In this document: piece after piece, positions 1 to 6,166 of the stretch
How the letters are laid out: the number at the start of each line of letters is the position of its first letter
Numbering within the stretch: the stretch's first letter is position 1
NCBI GenBank assembly: GCA_013696915.1
Contig: JACCXR010000053.1
Coordinates: forward strand, 1 to 14,016
Reading direction: 5' to 3'
Length of the DNA: 14,016 nucleotides
From: Euzebyaceae bacterium
Lineage (GTDB): Bacteria; Actinomycetota; Nitriliruptoria; Euzebyales; Egibacteraceae
Translations under genes and position numbers: made by a program
The notes under the pieces: model-generated
The model's input: the letters and a program-made list of their open reading frames with translations, nothing else
Databases searched by the model: none
What the model was told of the DNA's origin: nothing

Positions 1-871
1 CGCCGAGGTCGCGGCGCTCGCGGCCGCGGGGACCGCCGCGCGCGGCGCGACCGCCTTCGTCACCCTGGAGCCGTGCGACCACACCGGGCGGACCGGTCCC
101 TGCACTTCCGCCCTGCTCGCGGCGGGAATCGTCAGGGTCGTCGCCGCGGTCGCGGACCCGGACCCGCGCGCCGCGGGCGGTGCGGACACCCTCCGGGCGG
201 CCGGCGTCGACGTGCGGATCGGCATCGCCGGCGACGAGGCCCGCCGGCAGAACGAGGTCTTCTTCCACGGAGCCGCCACCGGCCGGCCGTTCGTGGTCGC
301 GAAGGCGGCCGTCAGCCTCGATGGACGGATCGCGGCGGCCGATGGCACGTCCCAGTGGCTCACCGGTCCCGAGGCGCGACTGGCCGCGCACGGGCTCCGC
401 GGCACCGTCGACGCGGTGCTGGTCGGCTCGGGCACGGTGTTCGCCGACGACCCCCGGCTCACGGTCCGCGTGCCCGGCCACGCGGCCCCTCAGCCGCTGC
501 GGGCGGTGCTCGACCGGCGCGGCCGGATCGCCGCCGGCGGCCGGGCCTGGCGGGTCCTCGACGGGTCCGCCCCGACGGTGGTGCTCGACGAGCCGGACCC
601 CAAGGCCGTCCTCGCAGCGCTGTGGGAGCGCGGCGTTCGCAGCGTCCTCGTGGAGGGCGGGGCGGCGGTCGTCTCCGCCTTCCTCCAGGCCGGTCTCGTC
701 GACAAGGTCGTCCTGCATGTCGCCCCCCTGCTGCTCGGCGAGCAGGGGCGGCCGTTCCTGAGCGGGGACGGCATCGCTACCCTGGCCGGCGCGCCGGCAT
801 TCCGCCTCGACCGCGTCGAACAGGTCGGCACCGACGCCGTCCTCACCCTGTATCCGGCAGGAGGGCGCTGA
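1..871 (+). CDS. ribD: RibD, bifunctional deaminase/reductase of riboflavin synthesis (5' end missing)
   Basis: RibD performs two cytosolic steps after GTP ring opening: deamination of the pyrimidine and NADPH-dependent reduction of the ribosyl side chain. The reading frame is open from base 2, giving 289 visible residues; the family is usually about 350-380, so roughly the first 70, including the HAE zinc motif, lie before the window. The second half of the deaminase zinc site is visible as EPCDHTGRTGPC, with cysteine codons at 74-76 and 101-103. The reductase domain follows from about base 290, with AVSLDGRIAAADGTSQWLTG, a GSGTVFADDPRLTVR segment and LVEGGAAVVSAFL, all typical of RibD. The stop codon TGA directly abuts the GTG start of ribE, indicating translational coupling. 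Identification is secure; only the true start is unknown. Confidence 0.95.
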   Translation, partial: AEVAALAAAGTAARGATAFVTLEPCDHTGRTGPCTSALLAAGIVRVVAAVADPDPRAAGGADTLRAAGVDVRIGIAGDEARRQNEVFFHGAATGRPFVVAKAAVSLDGRIAAADGTSQWLTGPEARLAAHGLRGTVDAVLVGSGTVFADDPRLTVRVPGHAAPQPLRAVLDRRGRIAAGGRAWRVLDGSAPTVVLDEPDPKAVLAALWERGVRSVLVEGGAAVVSAFLQAGLVDKVVLHVAPLLLGEQGRPFLSGDGIATLAGAPAFRLDRVEQVGTDAVLTLYPAGGR

Positions 872-1492
872 GTGTTCACCGGGATCGTCGAGGAGATTGG
901 CACGGTCCGCGCCGTCGAGCGCGGCCACGGGACGGCCCGCCTGACCGTCGACTGCTCCACGGTCGTGGCGGACGCGCGCGCCGGCGACTCCGTCAACGTC
1001 AACGGCTGCTGCCTGACCCTGACCTCCCTGACGACCGGCGGGTTCACCGCCGACCTGATGGGCGAGACGCTGGACCGGACCGCCCTGGGGACGCTCGGCG
1101 CCGGCGCGCCGGTCAACCTCGAGCGGGCCGTCCGGGCCGACGGCCGGCTCGGGGGACACCTCGTCCAGGGGCACGTCGACGGCGTCGGCGAGGTGCTGAC
1201 CGTCGACCCCAGGGGCGACTGGACGCTCCTGACGGTCTCGCTGCCGGAGGCCATCGCCGCCCTGGTCGTGGAGAAGGGGTCGATCACGGTCGACGGGACC
1301 TCGCTGACGATCACCTCCGCGGACGCCGACCGGTTCTCGGTCGGCCTGATCCCGCACACGCTGGCCGTCACCACGCTCGGCGGCTGCGTGGCCGGCGGCA
1401 AGGTCAACCTGGAGGCCGACATCGTCGCCAAGCACGTGGAGCGGCTGCTGCGCGCCGGCGTCGGCACCCCCTACGGGAGCAGTGCGCCATGA
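872..1492 (+). CDS. ribE: Riboflavin synthase, alpha subunit
   Basis: This enzyme dismutates two 6,7-dimethyl-8-ribityllumazine molecules into riboflavin and the pyrimidine substrate of RibH. The 206-residue length fits the family. The product opens with the signature MFTGIVEEIGTV and contains two lumazine-binding repeats: the first has VNVNGCCLTL, and the second starts around GHLVQGHVDGVGEV and has KGSITVDGTSLTI. It ends with NLEADIVAKHVERLL, the usual C-terminal helix. The GTG start at 872 is preceded by a good ribosome binding site (AGGAGGG at 859-865, 6-base spacing) and touches the ribD stop. Its own stop overlaps the ribBA start by 4 bases (ATGA). The gene is also called ribC in some species. 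Confidence 0.96.
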   Translation: MFTGIVEEIGTVRAVERGHGTARLTVDCSTVVADARAGDSVNVNGCCLTLTSLTTGGFTADLMGETLDRTALGTLGAGAPVNLERAVRADGRLGGHLVQGHVDGVGEVLTVDPRGDWTLLTVSLPEAIAALVVEKGSITVDGTSLTITSADADRFSVGLIPHTLAVTTLGGCVAGGKVNLEADIVAKHVERLLRAGVGTPYGSSAP

Positions 1493-2748
1493 CCGACGGC
1501 TTCGCGAGCATCCCGGACGCCGTCGCGGCGATCGCGCGCGGCGAGATGGTCATCGTCGTCGACGACGCCGACCGCGAGAACGAAGGCGACCTCATCGTCG
1601 CCGCGGAGGCCGTCACCCCCGCCCAGATCGCCTTCTTCGTCCGTCACACCTCCGGCGTGATCTGCATGCCCACCACCGGCGACCGGCTCGACGAGCTGCA
1701 GATCCCGCTGATGGTCCGCGCGAACACCGACGCGAACCACACCGCGTTCACCGTGTCCGTCGACTACGTGCCCGGCACCACGACCGGGATCTCCGCCGCC
1801 GACCGCGCCGCCACGATCCGGGCGCTCGCCGACCCCACGGCCACCGCGGCCGACTTCGCGCGCCCCGGCCACATCTTCCCGCTGCGCTACGCCGAGGGCG
1901 GCGTCCTCAAACGGGCCGGGCACACCGAGGCGGCGGTCGACCTCGCCCGGCTGGCGGGACTCCGCCCGGCGGGGGTGCTCTGCGAGATCGTCAACGAGGA
2001 CGGTACCATGGCGCGGCTGCCGGACCTGCGCCGGTTCGCGGCCGAGCACGGGCTGCTTCTGATCTCCATCGCGGACCTCATCGCCCACCGCCGACGGCAC
2101 GAGACGCTCGTGCGGCGGGTGGCCGAAGCGACCATCCCGACGCCGTTCGGGCCGTTCAACGCGATCGGCTACACCTCGCTGATGGACGGCCACTCCCACG
2201 TCGCGCTGGTCCGCGGGGAGCCCGCTGGCAAGGACGCCGTGCTCGTGCGGATGCACTCGGAGTGCCTGACCGGGGACGTCTTCGCGTCCCTGCGCTGCGA
2301 CTGCGGCACGCAACTGCACGACGCCATGCGCAAGATCGCCGCGGAGGGCGAGGGGGTCGTCGTCTACATCCGCGGTCACGAGGGCCGCGGCATCGGGATC
2401 ATGCACAAGCTGCAGGCCTACAAGCTGCAGGACGACGGCGCCGATACCGTCGAGGCGAACATAGAGCTCGGCTTCCCGGCCGACCTGCGCGACTACGGGA
2501 CCGGGGCGCAGATCCTCGTCGACCTCGGCCTGACGACGCTGCGGCTGCTCACGAACAACCCGGCGAAGCGCGCCGGACTGGAGGGCTACGGCCTCGAGAT
2601 CGTCGAGCGCGTCCCGCTGGAGACGACGCCGACGCTCGAGAACCTGCGCTACCTGCAGACCAAGAAGGACAAGCTCGGGCACGAGCTGGCCAACCTCGTC
2701 GAGGGGATCGCCGAGGGCGACGACGTCGGCACCACGGAGGTTCGATGA
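1489..2748 (+). CDS. ribBA: RibBA: DHBP synthase fused to GTP cyclohydrolase II
   Basis: The fusion supplies both precursors of riboflavin: 3,4-dihydroxy-2-butanone 4-phosphate from ribulose 5-phosphate (N-terminal half) and the opened pyrimidine from GTP (C-terminal half). It has 419 residues, normal for the fusion. The RibB half shows the metal-binding RENEGDL at residues 29-35, NHTAFTVSVDY, TTTGISAADRA and GHTEAAVDLARLAGL. The RibA half shows the zinc ligands Cys259, Cys270 and Cys272 in SECLTGDVFASLRCDC, then RGHEGRGIGIMHKLQAYKLQ, DYGTGAQIL and LLTNNPAKRAGL. Both active sites therefore look intact. The ATG start overlaps the ribE stop, with GGGAG at 1475-1479 upstream. The 3' end overlaps ribH by 4 bases (ATGA). 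The longer open frame upstream of 1489 is only the shadow of ribD and ribE. Confidence 0.96.
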   Translation: MTDGFASIPDAVAAIARGEMVIVVDDADRENEGDLIVAAEAVTPAQIAFFVRHTSGVICMPTTGDRLDELQIPLMVRANTDANHTAFTVSVDYVPGTTTGISAADRAATIRALADPTATAADFARPGHIFPLRYAEGGVLKRAGHTEAAVDLARLAGLRPAGVLCEIVNEDGTMARLPDLRRFAAEHGLLLISIADLIAHRRRHETLVRRVAEATIPTPFGPFNAIGYTSLMDGHSHVALVRGEPAGKDAVLVRMHSECLTGDVFASLRCDCGTQLHDAMRKIAAEGEGVVVYIRGHEGRGIGIMHKLQAYKLQDDGADTVEANIELGFPADLRDYGTGAQILVDLGLTTLRLLTNNPAKRAGLEGYGLEIVERVPLETTPTLENLRYLQTKKDKLGHELANLVEGIAEGDDVGTTEVR

Positions 2749-3206
2749 AGGTCCACGAGGGGTCCTACGACGGGGCCGGCCTGCGGGTGGCGCTGGTCGC
2801 CGCCCGGTTCAACGAGGTCGTCGTCGAGAAGCTCGTCGCCGGCGCCGCGGACTGCCTGCGCCGCCACGGCGTCGCCGAGGACGACCTGGAGCTCGCGTGG
2901 GTGCCGGGGGCGTACGAGCTCCCCGCCGTCGCGCGGCGCTTCGCGGAAAGCGGCCGCTTCGACGCCGTGGTCACGCTGGGCTGCGTGGTGCGCGGCCAGA
3001 CCGCCCACTTCACCTACGTCGCGGGGCACGCCGCCGGCGTGGGCCGGATCGCCGAGGACACCGGCGTGCCCGTGACCTTCGGGGTGCTGACCACCGAGAC
3101 GTTCGAGCAGGCCGTCGACCGCGCCGGGGGCAAGCTCGGGAACAAGGGGTGGGAGGCCGCGCTCGCGGCGATCGAGACCGCCCGGCTGATCGCCGACCTC
3201 AAGTAG
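2745..3206 (+). CDS. ribH: 6,7-dimethyl-8-ribityllumazine synthase
   Basis: RibH condenses the DHBP product of RibB with the ribitylaminopyrimidine made by RibD to form lumazine, the substrate of RibE; it normally assembles into pentamers or 60-subunit capsids. The 153-residue length is typical. Visible motifs are ARFNEVVVEKL, WVPGAYELP for substrate binding, GCVVRGQTAHF with the catalytic His at residue 88, GVPVTFGVLTTETFEQA for the second substrate, and NKGWEAALAAIETARL at the C terminus. The segment around the catalytic His reads TAHFTYV, where an acidic residue (D or E) usually occupies the place of Thr90; this is a mild deviation. The ATG start overlaps the ribBA stop and has GGAGG at 2736-2740. 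It is the last gene of the riboflavin operon here. Confidence 0.95.
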   Translation: MKVHEGSYDGAGLRVALVAARFNEVVVEKLVAGAADCLRRHGVAEDDLELAWVPGAYELPAVARRFAESGRFDAVVTLGCVVRGQTAHFTYVAGHAAGVGRIAEDTGVPVTFGVLTTETFEQAVDRAGGKLGNKGWEAALAAIETARLIADLK

Positions 3207-3546
3207 CCGCGGCCGTTCAAAGGTTGCCGATAGGCGGCTTCCCGGGGCCGTCCGCGAACGGGCCAGCCTGCTCGGGCCGCGCACCGCGCCGCCGATCAGG
3301 ACGCCCCCGAGTGCGACGTTGGCACCGGATACCGCACCCGCGTTGCATCGGGCCGGGACCGGGCGGCACTGCCCGCGGGGGTGCCGGGTCCGAGTGCGAC
3401 GTTGGCGCCGGACACCGCGCCCGCGTTGCCTCGGGCCGGGTCCGGTCGGCACTGCCGGGGTCCCGTGGACGGAATGGGCGGGGTCAGCAGCGGCGGTTGT
3501 GGACGTCCGACACGCAGGCCTCAGATGGGGAGGCAGACTGACGATC
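3207..3546 (+). other. 340-base gap between ribH and the prepilin peptidase gene
   Basis: No convincing gene is seen in this stretch. It holds a 66-bp imperfect direct duplication (3308-3456, listed separately) and a ribosome binding site for the next gene (GGGGAGG at 3527-3533). A weak 6-bp inverted repeat (AGCCGC at 3205-3210, GCGGCT at 3234-3239) lies just after the ribH stop but lacks a T-tract, so I do not call it a terminator. A promoter for the next gene is not obvious: TTGTGG (3497-3502) and TCAGAT (3521-3526) are 18 bases apart but match consensus poorly. Confidence 0.7.
3308..3456. repeat. Two imperfect 66-bp direct repeats, offset 83 bp
   Basis: Copy 1 (3308-3373) and copy 2 (3391-3456) both begin CGAGTGCGACGTTGGC and end TCGGCACTGCC or GCGGCACTGCC. 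They match at 60 of 66 positions with no gap. The 17 bases between them are not repeated. Four of the six differences fall in the same codon phase and would be synonymous third-position changes in one minus-strand frame (common peptide NAGAVSGANVALG). That could mean decayed coding sequence, but the 83-bp offset breaks the frame between copies. Function is unknown. Confidence 0.8.
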
Positions 3547-4332
3547 ATGGCCAGCGTGACCGTTCTTGCCTGCTTCGGGCTCGGGCTGCTGTTCGGCTCG
3601 TTCGCCAACGTCGTGATCCACCGGATTCCCGCCGGTGGGTCGGTGGTGGCGCCGCCGTCGGCGTGCCCCGCCTGCGGGGCGGGGATCACGCCGCGAGACA
3701 ACGTGCCGCTGCTGTCCTGGGTGCTGCTCCGCGGGCGATGCCGCAGCTGCGCGACGGCCATCAGTGCGCGCTACCCCCTGGTGGAGCTGGCCACCGGCGT
3801 CGTCTTCGCCCTGGTCGGCTGGCGCGTCGGCCTCGACTGGGCGCTCCCAGGCTTCCTGCTCTTCGCGTGGACGCTGCTGGTGATCGCGGTGATTGACGCG
3901 GAGACCCGCCGGATCCCGAACCGGCTGACCTACCCGCTGACGCCGGCGCTGCTCGTGCTGCTCATGCTGGCGGCTGTGCTGAACGGCGAGCCGCTCCGGG
4001 GCCTGCAGGCGCTGCTCGGGGGGCTGGCGGCGTTCACGGCGCTGCTCGCGCTGGCGCTGATGAGCCCCCGCGGCATGGGCATGGGCGACGTGAAGCTCGC
4101 CGCGTTCATCGGTGTCGGGCTCGGCTACCTCGGCTGGGGCGAGGTGCTGGTCGGCGTGTTCGGCGGGTTCCTTCTGGGCGGCGTCGTCGCGATGGCGCTG
4201 CTCGCCACCCGGCTGCGCGGCCGCAAGGATCTCCTGCCCTTCGGCCCCTACCTCGCCGTCGGCGCGCTGCTCGCCGTGGTCGCCGGCCGCCCCCTCATCG
4301 ACGGCTACCTTCGGCTGACCGGGCTGGCGTAG
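3547..4332 (+). CDS. Prepilin peptidase (A24 aspartic protease, PilD type)
   Basis: This is an integral membrane aspartic protease that cleaves, and in the full-length PilD family N-methylates, type IV pilin-like precursors. It has 261 residues. The N-terminal helix leads into LLFGSFANVVIHRIP, followed by a cytoplasmic zinc loop with cysteines 40, 43, 65 and 68 (CPAC and CRSC), then several hydrophobic membrane segments. The catalytic aspartates are visible: Asp117 in IDAETRRIPNRLTYP and Asp181 in GMGMGDVKLA. The ATG at 3547 is chosen because the protein begins right at the first membrane segment and GGGGAGG sits 13 bases upstream; the open frame upstream of it runs through non-coding repeats. 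No pilin or secretion ATPase gene is in the window, so its substrate cannot be told from context. Confidence 0.93.
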   Translation: MASVTVLACFGLGLLFGSFANVVIHRIPAGGSVVAPPSACPACGAGITPRDNVPLLSWVLLRGRCRSCATAISARYPLVELATGVVFALVGWRVGLDWALPGFLLFAWTLLVIAVIDAETRRIPNRLTYPLTPALLVLLMLAAVLNGEPLRGLQALLGGLAAFTALLALALMSPRGMGMGDVKLAAFIGVGLGYLGWGEVLVGVFGGFLLGGVVAMALLATRLRGRKDLLPFGPYLAVGALLAVVAGRPLIDGYLRLTGLA

Positions 4333-4397
4333 ACTCGGATCGCGGGCGTGCTGAGACAGCAGGCCACCAGGTGTTCTTCCCAAAGTAGGGAGGCGCC

Positions 4398-5201
4398 TTG
4401 CGGCTTAAGAGCCTGTCCCAGACATGGCGCCGACGGCCTTTCCTGGGCCTTGTCGTGGCAGCTTCCATCATGACCTTCGGTACGGAATCGGTCGCCCAGC
4501 AGCACTCCGATCAAGACCTAACCGCGGAGCCTCCCACGGGGGAGATGCCCGCCGACGAAGCCTCCACCGCGCCAGCACCAGGTCCCGCCGCAGCGGTCAT
4601 CCCGGGGCCCGATGCCATCCTCCGTCAGCTGGAGGCCCGCCGAGAGATGGGCCTGATAGCGGATGCAGACGTGGTCGCGGAGTTGCTCCTGCATCCCGAC
4701 GATCATGGAGCCGTGGATGGCTTCGGGGCCTACCTACTGCCCAGCGAGTGGGCCAGAGTGCGTGAACTGTGGATGGTCTCACAGCAGTTCCACGTTGTGG
4801 ACGACTTCGTACGACAGCGCCGGCTCGATGAGGTCTTCGGCGGTGTGTGGATGGATTGGACCGACGGCGTCGCCCGGGTGGCTTTCAAGGAAGATGCCGA
4901 ACTTCACATGGCTGAGCTGCGGGCGCTGTTTCCCTACCCCGAACGGTTAACGGTCGTCATCGCAGAACACAGCTTGACTGAGCTGATCGCAGTGCAGCAA
5001 GAACTCGTCTCACAGCTGGATGATCTTCAGGCTGAAGGGATCGATGTTGCGACGAGCTCTATCGATGAGGTCGCTGGACGCGTGGATGTACGCGCATCCG
5101 TGCTTACGGACGCAGCGGCGACAGAGCTTGCCAGGCGGTTGGGTGCCGACCGCATCCGTGTGGAGCAGGGACCGCTGTTGAGCACCTGGAGCCGTTCGTG
5201 A
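4398..5201 (+). CDS. Exported protein of unknown function, protease-prodomain-like C-terminal region
   Basis: I cannot assign a function. The 267-residue product starts with a signal peptide: an arginine-rich head, hydrophobic core FLGLVVAASIMTFG and a likely cleavage site after Ala33 (SVA/Q). RRPFL at residues 12-16 matches the core of a twin-arginine (Tat) signal. A Pro/Ala/Glu-rich linker follows (about 34-70), then an alpha/beta region. The part WMDWTDGVARVAFK... with FPYPERLTVV resembles the prodomain-like modules of actinobacterial secreted streptogrisin-type proteases, but no serine protease domain follows. The TTG start at 4398 is supported by GGGAGG at 4388-4393. Base composition is clearly lower in GC than the neighbours (about 53-63% in sampled 60-base lines), and a TTA leucine codon occurs at 4947-4949, suggesting transfer or weak selection. 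Confidence 0.8.
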   Translation: MRLKSLSQTWRRRPFLGLVVAASIMTFGTESVAQQHSDQDLTAEPPTGEMPADEASTAPAPGPAAAVIPGPDAILRQLEARREMGLIADADVVAELLLHPDDHGAVDGFGAYLLPSEWARVRELWMVSQQFHVVDDFVRQRRLDEVFGGVWMDWTDGVARVAFKEDAELHMAELRALFPYPERLTVVIAEHSLTELIAVQQELVSQLDDLQAEGIDVATSSIDEVAGRVDVRASVLTDAAATELARRLGADRIRVEQGPLLSTWSRS

Positions 5202-5297
5202 CGAGGCTTGTTCGTGGCGAAGCCATAGAGGGTAGTCGGCGGTCGACGGGACGTACACGCCCCGGTGCTTATCACGGATCGTCGTGAGCCGGAGCGG

Positions 5298-5326
5298 TCG
5301 TCGCAGGAGCGCGGCGGTCGTAGCAT
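5298..5326 (+). promoter_or_regulatory. Possible promoter of the DUF1844 gene
   Basis: TCGTCG (5298-5303) and TAGCAT (5321-5326) are separated by 17 bases. The -10 box fits the TANNNT pattern of actinobacterial housekeeping promoters, but the -35 box is poor. It lies 36 bases before the start codon at 5363. Weak call. Confidence 0.3.
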
Positions 5327-5362
5327 GGGCGGCCGTCCGACGCCCGAGGAGACCGCACACCG

Positions 5363-5806
5363 ATGGCCGACCCCACCATGACCGGCGAGCCGAGCCAGGA
5401 GGAGCTGCGCGCCTACCTGGAGCAGCTGCGCGACGCGCCCGCCGCCGAGATCGTCGTGCAGGCCTACACCCTGCTCGGCAGCACCGCGGAGACCAAGCTC
5501 GGCAGGTCGGACGCGCGCACCGTCATCGACGCGATGGCCGGGATGGTCGAGGGCGCGGCGCGCACCATCCCCGCCGACCTCGCCGGCCAGATGCGCCAGG
5601 GCGTCGCGCAGCTCCAGACCGCCCAGGTGCAGCTCGAGCGGCAGGCCAAGGCCGACGAACCGGCCGGAGCGCCGACGCCCGCCGCGGCCACGGCCGCGGC
5701 GCCGGCGCCCGCCGCCGGCCCTCAGCCGACGGAGGAGCAGCAGCGCATGACCGACCGGCTCTGGATCCCCGGCCGGGACCCGAAGCCGCCCTCCGGCGCG
5801 CGCTGA
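5363..5806 (+). CDS. DUF1844 domain protein
   Basis: This is a 147-residue soluble protein of a family with no established function. Residues about 12-100 carry the DUF1844 pattern of short helices: AEIVVQAYTLLGSTAETKLG, then DARTVIDAMAGMVEGAAR and QMRQGVAQLQTAQVQLERQAK. A low-complexity Ala/Pro stretch (about 100-125) follows, then a short tail MTDRLWIPGRDPKPPSG. No signal peptide or membrane segment is seen. The ATG at 5363 has GAGGAG at 5346-5351. In actinobacteria genes of this family are commonly found just before infC, as here, which hints at a link to translation, but this is guilt by association only. The gene ends just before the infC promoter, so the two are probably transcribed separately as well as by read-through. 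Confidence 0.88.
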   Translation: MADPTMTGEPSQEELRAYLEQLRDAPAAEIVVQAYTLLGSTAETKLGRSDARTVIDAMAGMVEGAARTIPADLAGQMRQGVAQLQTAQVQLERQAKADEPAGAPTPAAATAAAPAPAAGPQPTEEQQRMTDRLWIPGRDPKPPSGAR

Positions 5807-5816
5807 CGCCCACGGC

Positions 5817-5846
5817 TCGACCGGGTCGCGGAGGGGGCGCTAGACT
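5817..5846 (+). promoter_or_regulatory. Promoter of the infC operon
   Basis: TCGACC (5817-5822) as -35 and TAGACT (5841-5846) as -10, with an 18-base spacer, each match 4 of 6 consensus positions. It starts 11 bases after the DUF1844 stop and would begin transcription near 5853, giving an untranslated leader of about 310 bases before infC. Confidence 0.6.
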
Positions 5847-5976
5847 GCACGGCGTTGCGCCGTGACGGCGCAGCGGGGTCCCCGCCCGAGGGACCGACAA
5901 GACGATCCAAGCGGAAGCGGCCAAGGCTTCCCACCCGCCAGGGCACGACCACCCGATGGTCGCGATACCTGTCCGG

Positions 5977-6023
5977 GTTCGCCAACGGTGGCACGTCCGG
6001 GACGAGGGTGCGAACGCCACCGT
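5977..6023 (+). promoter_or_regulatory. Interlocking helices in the infC leader (pseudoknot or switch)
   Basis: Segment a, GTTCGC (5977-5982), is the exact reverse complement of a', GCGAAC (6010-6015). Segment b, ACGGTGGC (5985-5992), is the exact reverse complement of b', GCCACCGT (6016-6023). The order a, b, a', b' means the two helices either form a pseudoknot or exclude each other. a' and b' are directly adjacent. A small hairpin CGTC/GACG (5994-5997, 6001-6004) sits between b and a'. Confidence 0.6.
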
Positions 6024-6051
6024 CGCCCGCCGGACCGTGACCGGGTTCATG

Positions 6052-6087
6052 GCCGCTGCCGGCAGGCAGCGGCTTTTGTCGTTTCTT
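6052..6087 (+). terminator. Intrinsic terminator inside the infC leader
   Basis: A perfect 9-bp stem, GCCGCTGCC (6052-6060) with GGCAGCGGC (6065-6073), has a 4-base loop and is followed by the T-rich run TTTTGTCGTTTCTT (6074-6087), which is striking in such GC-rich DNA. It lies between the promoter and infC and far downstream of the DUF1844 stop, so it is best read as an attenuator for the infC operon rather than a terminator of the previous gene. Confidence 0.85.
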
Positions 6088-6122
6088 AAAGGCCAGAGAA
6101 CACACCGTCGTCGCCGTTGATC

Positions 6123-6144
6123 CACCCAAGCACCCAAGCACCCC
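6123..6144 (+). repeat. Short CACCCAAG tandem repeat before the infC ribosome binding site
   Basis: CACCCAAG occurs twice back to back (6123-6138), followed by a partial CACCCC (6139-6144). This G-poor, C/A-rich stretch ends 6 bases before the Shine-Dalgarno sequence and should stay single-stranded, which may help ribosome loading. The role is inferred. Confidence 0.6.
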
Positions 6145-6150
6145 AGCATC

Positions 6151-6158
6151 AAGGAGGT
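6151..6158 (+). promoter_or_regulatory. Ribosome binding site that fixes the ATC start of infC
   Basis: AAGGAGGT is a perfect anti-16S match. It lies 8 bases before ATC at 6167 and too far (53 bases) from the next ordinary start codon, GTG at 6212, to serve it. Confidence 0.9.
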
Positions 6159-6166
6159 CTCCGCCG

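Larger units (their letters stand above)
5853..6166 (+). promoter_or_regulatory. Structured 5' leader of infC, probable attenuator
   Basis: Roughly 310 bases without a convincing gene separate the promoter from infC. The leader contains, in order: a perfect 7-bp hairpin (TGCGCCG 5856-5862 and CGGCGCA 5866-5872, loop TGA); a 6-bp stem GGTCCC 5877-5882 with GGGACC 5890-5895; an interlocking helix region at 5977-6023; a strong intrinsic terminator at 6052-6087; a C/A-rich unstructured stretch; and a perfect ribosome binding site. infC-rpmI-rplT leaders are regulated in other phyla (L20-controlled attenuation in Bacillus, translational control in E. coli). By analogy this leader probably controls IF-3/L35/L20 synthesis by premature termination, but the effector is not shown by the sequence. 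Confidence 0.65.

Noticed and set aside
1..871. FMN riboswitch controlling the riboflavin genes
   Set aside because: The window begins inside ribD and the rib genes abut each other, so there is no room for one; any riboswitch would be upstream of the window.
1471..2682. Minus-strand open frame of 403 codons opposite ribBA
   Set aside because: It mirrors the codon structure of ribBA and has no independent motif.
3205..3240. Inverted repeat after ribH as a terminator
   Set aside because: Only a 6-bp stem with a 23-base loop and no T-tract.
4330..4335. TAGACT at the end of the prepilin peptidase gene as a -10 box for the exported protein gene
   Set aside because: The hexamer equals the infC -10 box, but no acceptable -35 box is found 16-18 bases upstream.
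5204..5223. Inverted repeat GGCTT/AAGCC after the exported protein gene as a terminator
   Set aside because: The 5-bp stem has a 10-base loop and no T-tract follows.
5984..5996. AACGGTGGCACGT in the leader resembles the T-box sequence that pairs with uncharged tRNA
   Set aside because: The core match is partial, no specifier stem is visible, and the downstream gene is infC rather than an aminoacyl-tRNA synthetase or amino acid gene; the bases are better explained by the perfect pairing with 6016-6023.
5862..6089. A 75-codon frame in the infC leader ending right after the terminator, a possible leader peptide
   Set aside because: It starts inside a hairpin loop with no ribosome binding site, its composition looks random (Pro/Arg/Asp/Gly), and it has no run of regulatory codons.
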